From Sphingobium sp. CR2-8 (GTDB taxonomy: Bacteria > Pseudomonadota > Alphaproteobacteria > Sphingomonadales > Sphingomonadaceae): 64,000 nt of DNA. Of this stretch, positions 57,181 to 64,000 are shown piece by piece. The position numbers were made by a program, and so were the translations under genes. Under the pieces are notes generated by a model. It saw only the letters and a program-made list of their open reading frames with translations. It did no database searches and was not told where the DNA came from. The stretch is from positions 536,501 through 600,500 of the forward strand of contig NZ_JAYKZY010000001.1 of NCBI RefSeq assembly GCF_035818615.1, in the 5' to 3' direction. The stretch's first letter is position 1. Each line of letters begins with the position of its first letter.

Positions 57181-57290
57181 AGAGCATGATCCGTTCATAT
57201 TGAATTGGATCATGCTCTGTTTCTCGTTTTGTTTTGCGCATTTTCGGGTTCAGCAGATGATGCCATCTGCGTCGCAAATGCTCCAGCAAC
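57181..57290. repeat. Inverted repeat AGAGCATGATCC and dispersed repeat, copy 2
   Basis: AGAGCATGATCC (57181-57192) is matched by GGATCATGCTCT (57207-57218) with a 14-bp loop, a short palindrome of alphaproteobacterial type. It is followed by CAGCAGATGATGCCATCTGC (57251-57270) and a tail up to 57290 that recurs at 39419-39457. The element replaces the end of the small signal-peptide ORF (57210-57440). Confidence 0.65.
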
Positions 57291-57440
57291 TATATGGTTC
57301 TCTTTGTTTTTAGGCGTTCGGGCCATGCCTGCCCACGATATCGAGTGAGCAAAGGATGGCGTAACCATCGACAGCATGCCCGCCAGCACCACCGCCGATG
57401 GCGTTTGGAGCTTCGATCTATTCTTATCGTTATTTTTCAT
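57210..57440 (-). pseudogene. Truncated ORF with signal peptide, possible TonB-receptor or secreted-protein remnant
   Basis: ATG 57440 has an excellent GGGGGGAG ribosome site and encodes MKNNDKNRSKLQTPSAVVLAGMLSMVTPSFAHS, a convincing signal peptide in the style of sphingomonad outer-membrane receptors, but the frame enters the repeat element after about 50 codons and ends at 76 with no domain. It starts 19 bp after the acetoacetate-decarboxylase-like gene on the same strand. The likely explanation is a receptor gene cut off by a deletion or repeat insertion. A small genuine secreted peptide is possible. Confidence 0.45.
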
Positions 57441-57459
57441 GCTCCCCCCGTTATTATTA

Positions 57460-58143
57460 TCAATCTAATATTCTTGCAGAAACTGGATATATATCATCCC
57501 ATGTTCCATATAGCGCCGTCAACATCTGGCCGACTGGCGGAGCCAACAGCCCAATTTCGGGAATTGGTTCGAAGTGCAAAGTGCCGCTTCCGGCCCGCAT
57601 TTTGATGTTATGAATATGCGAACGCGTAGCGATAATCCGTGAAGTATATTTAAGGGGATTGAATGAGCTGGGTATATCCTTCAGCAAAAAGCTGTCCGAC
57701 TCCGCAAATTCAGTAATCACATCGCCACTGACCTGCACCGATATATTCAGCAGTGCTTTGCCGCCTCTTTCGATCCTGGCAGTAACAAGCCCATTGCGTT
57801 CTTCCAGAACAGTGGAACCAAAGATTGCGGGCCAGCCGTAGGTTTCACGAAACCCAATAAGACTGGCTTCCGTGTCAGTGACAAGCCAGCTCACATAATT
57901 GCCAATTTCATTATTATATTTGGCAGAAATTGATAGGCATCCACCTATATGTGGCCCTAAACCTGATACATCAGGGCAATCCATAACGCTGAACACGACT
58001 ATTGGATTATCTGCAGGCTGCAATTGTGGCGGTAGATAAGGCGCGACATCCTCTTTGGTTGCAGCATATATCACCAACAGAGATCGCGTCCCCCTAAACT
58101 TGAAGGGCGGGTCTCCATACAGGCGCAATCTATCAGCGCTCAT
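57460..58143 (-). CDS. Acetoacetate-decarboxylase-like protein lacking the Schiff-base lysine
   Basis: The 227-residue protein matches the acetoacetate decarboxylase superfamily (LVIYAATKEDVAPYLPPQLQPAD, FRETYGWPAIFGSTV, VTARIERGGKALLNISVQVSG, RAGSGTLHFEPIPEIGLL). In true decarboxylases the segment after the G-R-E..G/Y-P motif is PKK, with the Lys that forms the Schiff base. Here it is WPAIF, Ala106-Ile107 by my count, so decarboxylation by the classical mechanism is not possible. Other superfamily members use a lysine for aldolase-dehydratase reactions; this one needs another chemistry or a binding role. It lies upstream of the truncated signal-peptide ORF, in AT-richer DNA. Confidence 0.82.
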   Translation of the reverse strand: MSADRLRLYGDPPFKFRGTRSLLVIYAATKEDVAPYLPPQLQPADNPIVVFSVMDCPDVSGLGPHIGGCLSISAKYNNEIGNYVSWLVTDTEASLIGFRETYGWPAIFGSTVLEERNGLVTARIERGGKALLNISVQVSGDVITEFAESDSFLLKDIPSSFNPLKYTSRIIATRSHIHNIKMRAGSGTLHFEPIPEIGLLAPPVGQMLTALYGTWDDIYPVSARILD

Positions 58144-58176
58144 GCGTGCCTCTCCATTTTAATTGCTATTATTATA

Positions 58177-58986
58177 TTATGCTGCTGCCATTTTCTCATA
58201 ATAATCCAGAGATTCCTGAACGGACTGAGGAATGCTATGATTTTCTGGATTATAGTAAGGCAGAACAATTTTTAGCATTCTTGGAATGATGTAAAATGCC
58301 ATTCGCTTTTTTAGGCGCTTTTCTCTCTTCTTCGATTGTTCGATTTCTTCTTTAGAAATGGATTGATAGTCTATTTTCGTTATTATCTCATATATATCCT
58401 TTTGGAACTTATTAAGAGATCTGAATGCCACGAATGTTCCGTAAAGACGCATGAAATAGTTACCGGACACTTCCTTGAAAACGGCGTGAGCAACGGTACG
58501 ATGTTCAAATTCTTCGGCAAGATGCCACTTATACAAATCGACCATTCGCTGATCTCCACCCTCAAAAAGATCAGGCGCATGCTCAAAAGCGAATTTTGAA
58601 CTGAACAGTGCGATATTCTCAAAACCGGCACAATAGGCCGCACAAAATTGCACCGAACGATCTTTCAGCATGTTCTTATAGAAAATCCGCATCCGCGCTT
58701 CATATTCGCGCACCGCGTGATAACCGCGCGCATATAATTCTCTGTTGAACGACGCATGCAGGTTGCAGTGATTGGATTCCTGCTCCACGAAAATGCGCAT
58801 TTCCTCAAGTAGCCCGGTTTTTTCCGGCGCAATATATTTTTTGGCTTTGGCCATCATTCCATTGACGAAGATCTCGCTTTGCGAAGCAATGGGGCTGCCT
58901 GCATTCTGCATGGTTGCAAATTCGGGAATCCTGGTCCAGTGAAGGGGTACATCGCTGAAGTTTATGGATATTTTTCTCGGTATCAC
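58177..58986 (-). CDS. PF10118-type predicted metal-dependent hydrolase, AT-rich
   Basis: GTG 58986 (AGGAG eight bases before) is favoured over TTG 58992, which is too close to that site; it gives 269 residues. The family signatures are ISINFSDVPLHW, LLEEMRIFVEQESNHCNLHASFN, VQFCAAYCAGFENIALFS and WHLAEEFEHRTVAHAVF, a ferritin-like helical set with Glu/His ligands that could bind two metals. Its function is unproven; the family is common in steroid- and lipid-degrading bacteria. Codon use is much AT-richer than its neighbours, so it was probably acquired. It has its own promoter-like sequence upstream. Confidence 0.82.
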   Translation of the reverse strand: MIPRKISINFSDVPLHWTRIPEFATMQNAGSPIASQSEIFVNGMMAKAKKYIAPEKTGLLEEMRIFVEQESNHCNLHASFNRELYARGYHAVREYEARMRIFYKNMLKDRSVQFCAAYCAGFENIALFSSKFAFEHAPDLFEGGDQRMVDLYKWHLAEEFEHRTVAHAVFKEVSGNYFMRLYGTFVAFRSLNKFQKDIYEIITKIDYQSISKEEIEQSKKREKRLKKRMAFYIIPRMLKIVLPYYNPENHSIPQSVQESLDYYEKMAAA

Positions 58987-59135
58987 AGACAATACTCCTA
59001 TATTTCCGGAAGCATAGCGACCGGAATGTTTCCTGTAGATCTGCGGGAGGGGGGACCATAAACCCTAGGCTGGATTTACCGCCATATCGCGACTTCCCGA
59101 GATATTCGATTCTGATGTCATACGCTTATTTGAAT

Positions 59136-59163
59136 TTATACCTTGATCTAAATTTACGTCAAG
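59136..59163 (-). promoter_or_regulatory. Sigma-70-like promoter for the PF10118 gene
   Basis: On the minus strand TTGACG (59163-59158) and TATAAA (59141-59136) are separated by 16 bp, close to consensus for housekeeping promoters. It lies 150 bp upstream of the GTG start in an AT-rich gap between two minus-strand genes. Confidence 0.5.
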
Positions 59164-59204
59164 AATATATCCGGTGTGCCTTTCACGACATCATATTTCG
59201 GACA

Positions 59205-60239
59205 TCATGCGCACGTGGCGTCAAGCCGGACCAGCAATTTGCCCTTATGGCCGCCCCCTGCTTCGAAAAGCCTGGCAAAACCATCGGCCAGCCCGTCCAG
59301 ACCATCGATAATATCGAGTTCATATTTCAGCTTGCCTGCCAGAATCCATTCCACAAGCGCCTGAACAGCTTCGGGGATGCGCGAAGCATAGTCGGAAACG
59401 ATAAAGGCCTTGATCGTCGCACTCCGCATCAGAATGTGGCTGAGATCGGCGCCGTCACCCTTGAAATCACTATTATATTGCGAGATCAGGCCGCACAACA
59501 CGACACGGGCATGGTGCGCAAGCTGGCTGTAAACCGCGTTACCCACCGCGCCACCGACATTTTCGAAATATAGATCGACACCACCACCCAAATCGCTTTT
59601 GGCGGGCGCCAGAACGGCGAGGCGTTCGGCTATATTTTCCGTGCGATAATTGATCGCGGCATCGAACCCCAGATCCTGCGTCAGCCAGCGGCATTTTTCG
59701 TCATTGCCGGCAATGCCAATCACATGAAGCCCAAGGTTTTTCCCAATCTGCCCCACAAGGGATCCCACCGCCCCTGCGGCACCGGACACCACCAGCACAT
59801 CGCCTGGTTTGGCGGCTCCTACCTCAACGATACCGAAATACGCCGTCCAGCCGACAAGACCCAGTACGCTGACCAAGGCGGATAACGGCAGGCCGGGAAT
59901 GGCCGCGACTTTATAGGCCGCCGAAGCTTGGACGACGCTGTATTGCGCCCATGATGCCTGGGCCATGACGATATCGCCGACCTGCAGCGCATCGGATCGA
60001 GATTCCACGACTTCCGCGAGGACCGAACCCCATAATGGCTGCCCCAAAGGCAACGGAAGGATATAGGATGCCTCTTCCCGCATCCACAGGCGATTGGCCG
60101 GATCAAGCGAGATATAGAGCGTGCGAAGCAGCACGTCGCCGTCTTGCAACGCCGACACCGGAAACTCTTCATATGCGATGGCGGAGCGCCAATCATCGCC
60201 CTGGGGGCGGTGTTTCAAAATCCAGGCCATGTTGATCAT
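59205..60239 (-). CDS. Zinc-independent NADP-dependent MDR oxidoreductase (quinone/enone reductase type)
   Basis: ATG 60239, with GAGGAA upstream, gives 344 residues. It matches the prostaglandin/curcumin-reductase-like MDR group: LYISLDPANRLWMREEASYILPLPLGQPLWG, then VLGLVGWTAYFGIVEVGAAKPGDVLVVSGAAGAVGSLVGQIGKNLG (cofactor motif), VDLYFENVGGAVGNAV, ARVVLCGLISQYN. No zinc ligands are present. Such enzymes reduce C=C bonds of enones, or quinones, with NADPH. It is the last gene of the 2-oxoacid-dehydrogenase run and starts 27 bp after the SDR stop. Confidence 0.91.
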   Translation of the reverse strand: MINMAWILKHRPQGDDWRSAIAYEEFPVSALQDGDVLLRTLYISLDPANRLWMREEASYILPLPLGQPLWGSVLAEVVESRSDALQVGDIVMAQASWAQYSVVQASAAYKVAAIPGLPLSALVSVLGLVGWTAYFGIVEVGAAKPGDVLVVSGAAGAVGSLVGQIGKNLGLHVIGIAGNDEKCRWLTQDLGFDAAINYRTENIAERLAVLAPAKSDLGGGVDLYFENVGGAVGNAVYSQLAHHARVVLCGLISQYNSDFKGDGADLSHILMRSATIKAFIVSDYASRIPEAVQALVEWILAGKLKYELDIIDGLDGLADGFARLFEAGGGHKGKLLVRLDATCA

Positions 60240-60265
60240 AGGATGTTCCTCATCAAGATGGCCGC

Positions 60266-61039
60266 TCAACGGCTGGATGCGCCGCCATCAACGGAAATTT
60301 CGGTGCCGGTTATGAAAGCTGCGCCATCCGAGCACAGAAATTGAATGGCGTGGGCCACCTCTTCGGGCTTGCCCATTCGGCCCATCGGATTGCCGGAATC
60401 GATCAGCGTCTTCACCTTCTCAGGGTCAAGGCCTGTCGCCTGGGCAAAGCCGCTGGCGACATGTTCCATCATGGCACCTTCGATCGGTCCTGGGTGCACG
60501 GTGTTGACGCGGATGCCCAATTTCATGTCTGCGAATTCGTTCGCCAGAGATTTCGCCAACAATTTCACTGCGCCCTTACTGGCACAATATGCCGCATGCA
60601 TGGAGGATCCCCGCAGACCGGCGATAGACGACAGGATAACGATGGACGCCCCTGCGCTATTCTTGGCTCCGGCCGTCATCAGCAGGGGCAACATAGCCTG
60701 CGTGCCGATCACAACACTTTCGACATTGATCGTCTGAACCTTGCGCCAATCCTCTATGCTGGTCTGCGCAAAGGCTTTGGTGAAGCTGATGCCGGCATTG
60801 TGCACCAGCCCGTCAAGTTGGCCATGACGCTGCTCTATATGCGCGGCTACGGATTGCCAGGCTTCTAGAGATGTCACATCATGAGCCAGCACATCGCCCT
60901 CACCCACGATGTCCGTAGGAACGACGGTGGCCCCCGCCGCTGCCAGCGATGCGACCGTTGCGTTGCCGATTGCGCCCTTGGCGCCTGTGACGAGGATGAT
61001 ATTACCGGCAAGATCGTCCGGCTTGCGCGCGGCGGTCAT
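60266..61039 (-). CDS. Short-chain dehydrogenase/reductase (SDR)
   Basis: ATG 61039 shares its first base with the upstream ADH stop (TGATG), giving 257 residues. It has VTGAKGAIGNATVASLAAAG, the DGLVHNAGISFTKAFA motif, VILSSIAGLRGSSMHAAYCASKGAVKLLAKSLANEF and VNTVHPGPIEGAM, TGTEISVDGGASSR. It is a complete NAD(P)-dependent alcohol/ketone oxidoreductase. It is translationally coupled to the ADH gene and ends shortly before the MDR gene, so all three act on one substrate series. The substrate is not visible from sequence. Confidence 0.93.
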   Translation of the reverse strand: MTAARKPDDLAGNIILVTGAKGAIGNATVASLAAAGATVVPTDIVGEGDVLAHDVTSLEAWQSVAAHIEQRHGQLDGLVHNAGISFTKAFAQTSIEDWRKVQTINVESVVIGTQAMLPLLMTAGAKNSAGASIVILSSIAGLRGSSMHAAYCASKGAVKLLAKSLANEFADMKLGIRVNTVHPGPIEGAMMEHVASGFAQATGLDPEKVKTLIDSGNPMGRMGKPEEVAHAIQFLCSDGAAFITGTEISVDGGASSR

Positions 61040-62121
61040 CACAAATGCCTTCCACTGCCCGGCGCCACCATGACCTTGGCGTGCTGCGGATTGGTGTGGA
61101 GCAGATCGAAAGCCCCGGCCACACCCGCAAGATCGACCGTGCCCGTTATCAAAGCGCCGGCGGAAAGCTCGCCTTCGCACAGGCGGCGCAGGGTGTCGGA
61201 AAACTCCTGCGCCGTGTAGGCCATCACGAAGCGCAGATCGATTTCCTTGTTGTTGGCGATCATCGGTTCAATCTGATCCTTCGCCATGCACACACCCGCG
61301 ACGATGATCTGGGCTGCCGGCGGAGCCTGACAGATTAGGGTGTTGAGCAGCCCGGGCCTGCCGACACATTCGAAGATAACCGGGCGTCGCGGGTTCGATG
61401 CCATCCCCAATGCCAGCAATTCCGTTGGAACGCCCAAAGATCGCCACAATTCAAGCGGATCTGACTGGCTGGGATCAAGCACATGATCAGCACCCAGTTG
61501 TTCGGCAAGTGCGCGACGTTCCGGCTGCAGATCAGCCGCAATGATCGGCCCTAATCCGCGCGCCTTGAGCTCCAATATGATCGCCAGACCAATCGGTCCG
61601 CAGCCAACAACATAGTATGCACTGTTCGCCTGATCCGCCTTGGCGACGGCATGGACGGCCACGGCCATGGGTTCGGTCAGCGCCGCCAGTTCGGATGGCA
61701 GGCCATTGGTCACAGGCAGCAGCAAGCTTTCCGTCAGGACCATATATTCCGCGTAGCCGCCATTATAGCGGTTGGAATAACCAACGCCCTCGATGCGATC
61801 GTCATCGAAGTTCATCGCCAAGGCGCAAATGGATGTTCCCAACGCAACCTTCTTTTCGGTTTCCGGGCCATAATCGACCAGTTCGGCGCAAAATTCATGC
61901 CCGAAGATGACATCCTTGGCCGGATCGAGATTGCCCGTGGGCAAACCTGTGCGCCGCCCGGCATCGATCATGGCGTCGTAATGATGATGGGCGTGAATAT
62001 CTGAACCACAAATGCCGCAATGGGTGGTGCGCACCAGCACCTGTCCTTTGCCCGGTTGTGGTATGGCGATATCTTCCAGCAGGAGACTGGCGCCACGCTT
62101 GACGACGGCTTGCATGGTCAT
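61039..62121 (-). CDS. Zinc-binding medium-chain alcohol dehydrogenase (butanediol-dehydrogenase-like)
   Basis: The 360-residue protein has the catalytic-zinc motifs THCGICGSDIHAHHHYD and VIFGHEFCAELVDYG and the cofactor motif YVVGCGPIGLAIILELKARG. The structural-zinc cysteine loop is absent, as in its paralogue at 53403-54488; the two also share MTMQAVV at the start and EPMAVAVHA. It overlaps the E2 stop as ATGA. Location behind E1-beta and E2 genes is like the acetoin/2,3-butanediol operons, where the dehydrogenase feeds the complex, but other 2-oxoacid pathways are equally possible. Confidence 0.92.
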   Translation of the reverse strand: MTMQAVVKRGASLLLEDIAIPQPGKGQVLVRTTHCGICGSDIHAHHHYDAMIDAGRRTGLPTGNLDPAKDVIFGHEFCAELVDYGPETEKKVALGTSICALAMNFDDDRIEGVGYSNRYNGGYAEYMVLTESLLLPVTNGLPSELAALTEPMAVAVHAVAKADQANSAYYVVGCGPIGLAIILELKARGLGPIIAADLQPERRALAEQLGADHVLDPSQSDPLELWRSLGVPTELLALGMASNPRRPVIFECVGRPGLLNTLICQAPPAAQIIVAGVCMAKDQIEPMIANNKEIDLRFVMAYTAQEFSDTLRRLCEGELSAGALITGTVDLAGVAGAFDLLHTNPQHAKVMVAPGSGRHL

Positions 62122-62747
62122 TGGCCAACTCCTGTATTTTCCAGCCGGGCCTTGATGGCCGATGTGAAGCGTGCCGCCTGCATGCCATCCACCACCCGAT
62201 GATCGTAAGCGATGCTCAACGTCATGTAAGGGCGCACAACCACCGCGCCATCGATTGCCACCACCCGGTCCTCGATGGCCCCTGCAAAGACCAGCACCGG
62301 CTCGTCCAGATTAAGCACGGGCGTGCCCGCCTTGATGCCAAATTTGCCCAGATTGGAGATGGTGACGACGGCCGGATGATCCTGATCGGGCAGCACGCTA
62401 CCCTGTTGTATCGCGGCGATCGCCTGCACACGCTGCCGGGCGATGGCATCAAGCGATGGATCGGCAATCGGGATTTTGGGTGTCCGCAGACCCCGCGCGG
62501 TATCGACCGCGAGGCTGATGACAATCTGGCCATGCGTGACCAGCCTGGTGCCACGGATATGGGCATTGACCGATGGCTCTGCCTGCACCGCCAAAACGCA
62601 GGCCTCGATCAGAAAATCGTTAAGCGTGATCGTGCTTCCTGCCGCTTTGGCAGCGGCCAGAGCGGCTTTTACCGCCGTCGCATCAATGTCGATCATTTGC
62701 ACGAAATGCGGCGCCTGCTGCCATGACCGAACCAGACGGTCGATCAA
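62118..62747 (-). CDS. 2-oxoacid dehydrogenase E2, catalytic acyltransferase domain (split from lipoyl part)
   Basis: The product is 209 residues from TTG 62747, which overlaps the upstream TGA as TTGA. It contains the complete E2 core: LVRSWQQAPHFVQMIDIDAT, ITLNDFLIEACVLAVQAEPSVNAHI, PAVVTISNLGKFGI and the active-site YDHRVVDGMQAARF (His...Asp). The lipoyl and E3-binding domains are encoded by the upstream ORF. Inserting one G in the G6 tract at 62801-62806 would join the two into a normal single E2, with LPASRLQLIDRLVRSW before the present start. So it is a frameshifted half or a coupled split gene. Confidence 0.9.
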   Translation of the reverse strand: MIDRLVRSWQQAPHFVQMIDIDATAVKAALAAAKAAGSTITLNDFLIEACVLAVQAEPSVNAHIRGTRLVTHGQIVISLAVDTARGLRTPKIPIADPSLDAIARQRVQAIAAIQQGSVLPDQDHPAVVTISNLGKFGIKAGTPVLNLDEPVLVFAGAIEDRVVAIDGAVVVRPYMTLSIAYDHRVVDGMQAARFTSAIKARLENTGVGQ

Positions 62748-63337
62748 TTGCAGGCGCGATGCTGGGAGTTCGGTGCCTTCGCTATCAACCGCGCCGCTCT
62801 CCCCCCGGCAGCGGCAAGCGCGCGCTCCACATCGGCAATATCAATCATCCCGTCTGCCCGGCTGGGTATGACCATGGCCAGATCGATACGCCCCTTTGCC
62901 GCCATCCGCGCCTTGGGCGTCGCGGCGATGCGCTCTGGCGATGAGTTGGGTGTGGCCTGCTGCACCACAGGGGCGGTTGCGGCCGCGGCAGGCCCTGCTT
63001 GTGCAGGCTCTTGGGCCATGGCCGCAGCATCGCCAATATGGCCGATCACGATGCCGACATCAGCCGATTCACCCTGTGCGATGATGTGGCGCAAGGTTCC
63101 GCTGGCGGGCGCCTCTATTTCGAAAGAGGCCTTATCGGATTCGATGGTCAGCAATGGCGCGCCTTGCGCCACGGTGCAGCCATCGGCCACATGCCATTCG
63201 ATGATGATACCCGTCAACATCGCCTGCCCCAGTTGCGGCATAAGAACAGGAAAAGTAGCTGAAACGCTCTCGGCAGGGACAGGCGGTGAAGCCGCAGGTT
63301 GCGGCATAAGAACAGGAAAAGTAGCTGAAACGCTCAT
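62744..63337 (-). CDS. 2-oxoacid dehydrogenase E2, lipoyl plus E3-binding domains (split from core)
   Basis: ATG 63337 overlaps the E1-beta stop as ATGA, giving 197 residues. The N-terminus carries a duplicated SVSATFPVLMPQ segment. The lipoyl domain follows (VSATFPVLMPQLGQAMLTGIIIEWHVADGCTV, LLTIESDKASFEIEAPASGT, lipoylated Lys69), an Ala/Pro linker, and the peripheral-subunit-binding domain (RIAATPKARMAAKGRIDLAMVIPS, GMIDIADVERALAA). The end, after the G6 tract, is out-of-frame sequence (RAARLIAKAPNSQHRACN). With one extra G the frame continues into the catalytic domain. Confidence 0.87.
   Translation of the reverse strand: MSVSATFPVLMPQPAASPPVPAESVSATFPVLMPQLGQAMLTGIIIEWHVADGCTVAQGAPLLTIESDKASFEIEAPASGTLRHIIAQGESADVGIVIGHIGDAAAMAQEPAQAGPAAAATAPVVQQATPNSSPERIAATPKARMAAKGRIDLAMVIPSRADGMIDIADVERALAAAGGRAARLIAKAPNSQHRACN
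63232..63335. repeat. 38-bp direct repeat inside the E2 gene
   Basis: The 38-bp unit beginning GTTGCGGCATAAGAACAGG occurs at 63232-63269 and identically at 63298-63335, 66 bp apart. It duplicates the first lipoyl-domain residues (SVSATFPVLMPQ) at the protein N-terminus and covers the start codon region. Confidence 0.8.
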
Positions 63338-64000
63338 CCCTTCATAACCTCCCGAACTTCTTGAAGAATTTTGGCGACTGAGGGGATCACATAATCCACC
63401 AGCGCCGGTGCAGAGGGGATGGGAACATCGGGAATGGCCAGGCGGCGGAACGGCCTTTCGAGATAGGCGAAAGCATGTTCGCAGATCATCGCGCCGATTT
63501 CCGCGCCGACACCCAGGGAACGATACCCTTCTTCCACGACCAGACAACCGCCCGTCTTGCGGACGGAGGCCAGGACGGTTTCCCAATCGAAGGGCGATAA
63601 TGTGCGTGGATCGATCACCTCCACGTCGATACCCTCCGCGGCAAGGGTTTCAGCCGCTTCCAACACGCGCGACAGCATGAATTGCCATGCCACGATGGTC
63701 AGCGATCGTCCTTCGCGGCAAATGCGCGCCTTGCCAAAGGGCAGGACATCGTCCGCATCCCCCACCGGTCCACGCTGCTGGTACAGCATGCGATGTTCGA
63801 AATACATGACCGGGTTATCGTTGCGGATAGCCTGCTTCAGCAGCGCCTTGGCATCCGCCGGCGTGGAAGGCACCGCACATAATAGCCCCGGCGAATGCAT
63901 TACATAGGCTTCCGGGCATGTTGAATGTTCTGGGCCGGCCCCTGTGCTGCCAGACGGCAAACGCACGACCAAGGGCACCTTGAACGCGCCCCCGTGCATA
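63334..64000 (-). CDS. 2-oxoacid dehydrogenase E1 beta subunit, N-terminus cut by window edge
   Basis: The frame is open to the last base; about 220 C-terminal residues of the usual 320-330 are present. It shows FKVPLVVRLPSGSTGAGPEHS, NPVMYFEHRMLYQQRGPVGDADDVLPFGKARI, the C-terminal transketolase-like domain SLTIVAWQFMLSRVLEAAETLAAEGIDVEVIDPRTLSPFDWETVLASVRKTGG and CLVVEEGYRSLGVGAEIGAMI. It pairs with E1 alpha (probably outside the window) and with the E2 gene downstream. Resemblance to acetoin or pyruvate dehydrogenase E1-beta does not settle the substrate. Confidence 0.92.
   Translation of the reverse strand, partial: MHGGAFKVPLVVRLPSGSTGAGPEHSTCPEAYVMHSPGLLCAVPSTPADAKALLKQAIRNDNPVMYFEHRMLYQQRGPVGDADDVLPFGKARICREGRSLTIVAWQFMLSRVLEAAETLAAEGIDVEVIDPRTLSPFDWETVLASVRKTGGCLVVEEGYRSLGVGAEIGAMICEHAFAYLERPFRRLAIPDVPIPSAPALVDYVIPSVAKILQEVREVMKG

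Overview
The window reads as a chromosomal segment of a sphingomonad (Sphingomonadaceae, Alphaproteobacteria). This rests on high GC, six intact TonB-dependent receptors (TBDRs) in 64 kb, alphaproteobacterial-style short palindromic repeats, and many polymer- and xenobiotic-type catabolic genes. No rRNA, tRNA, CRISPR array or intact insertion sequence was found. Species is not assignable from the sequence alone.

Layout. (1) 1-6.2 kb: a PhoD-type phosphatase cut by the window edge faces a TBDR across a shared promoter region; a second TBDR is divergent from a small secreted protein. (2) 6.3-12.4 kb: a Crp/Fnr regulator overlaps two small genes, then an N-formylglutamate amidohydrolase-like gene, two transglutaminase-like genes and an M3 metallopeptidase. 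(3) 12.5-24.1 kb: a carbohydrate locus. On the minus strand are split transketolase subunits A and B, an FGGY kinase and a 1005-residue TBDR; divergent on the plus strand are a DeoR regulator, a TIM-barrel sugar isomerase and a GH78 alpha-L-rhamnosidase. The set matches the parts list of the non-oxidative D-apiose pathway (isomerase, kinase, two-subunit apulose-4-phosphate transketolase), coupled here to glycan uptake and rhamnoside hydrolysis. (4) 24.2-27.2 kb: pntA-pntB transhydrogenase, with pntA broken by a one-base deletion. (5) 27.7-39.3 kb: a peroxiredoxin-like protein, a PHB-depolymerase-type esterase, a YdeP-type molybdopterin oxidoreductase, a GAF-GGDEF-EAL protein, a YkgJ-type cysteine-cluster protein, and a siderophore-type TBDR with a PepSY membrane protein.

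(6) 39.6-51.9 kb: a cell-surface signalling and uptake island. An ECF sigma factor and FecR-type anti-sigma regulator are divergent from an STN-domain TBDR. A second, paralogous TBDR lacking the STN domain is followed by a secreted Ntn-hydrolase acylase. Both TBDRs have an almost identical promoter-like motif at the same spacing, so one sigma factor probably controls both. An MFS carrier and a seven-repeat beta-propeller protein follow fecR. (7) 51.9-64 kb: a decayed IS3-type orfA, then an AraC/alcohol dehydrogenase/cupin dioxygenase group, a TetR gene, and a long minus-strand catabolic run: SDR, acetoacetate-decarboxylase-like protein without the catalytic lysine, PF10118 protein, MDR reductase, SDR, alcohol dehydrogenase, split E2 and E1-beta of a 2-oxoacid dehydrogenase. 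The 57-59 kb part is clearly AT-richer and is flanked by a repeat and a truncated signal-peptide ORF, which suggests acquired DNA.

Two apparent single-base frameshifts (pntA and the E2 gene) could be real mutations or assembly errors. The best candidates for new biology are the D-apiose/rhamnoside locus and the ECF-FecR-TBDR-acylase island.
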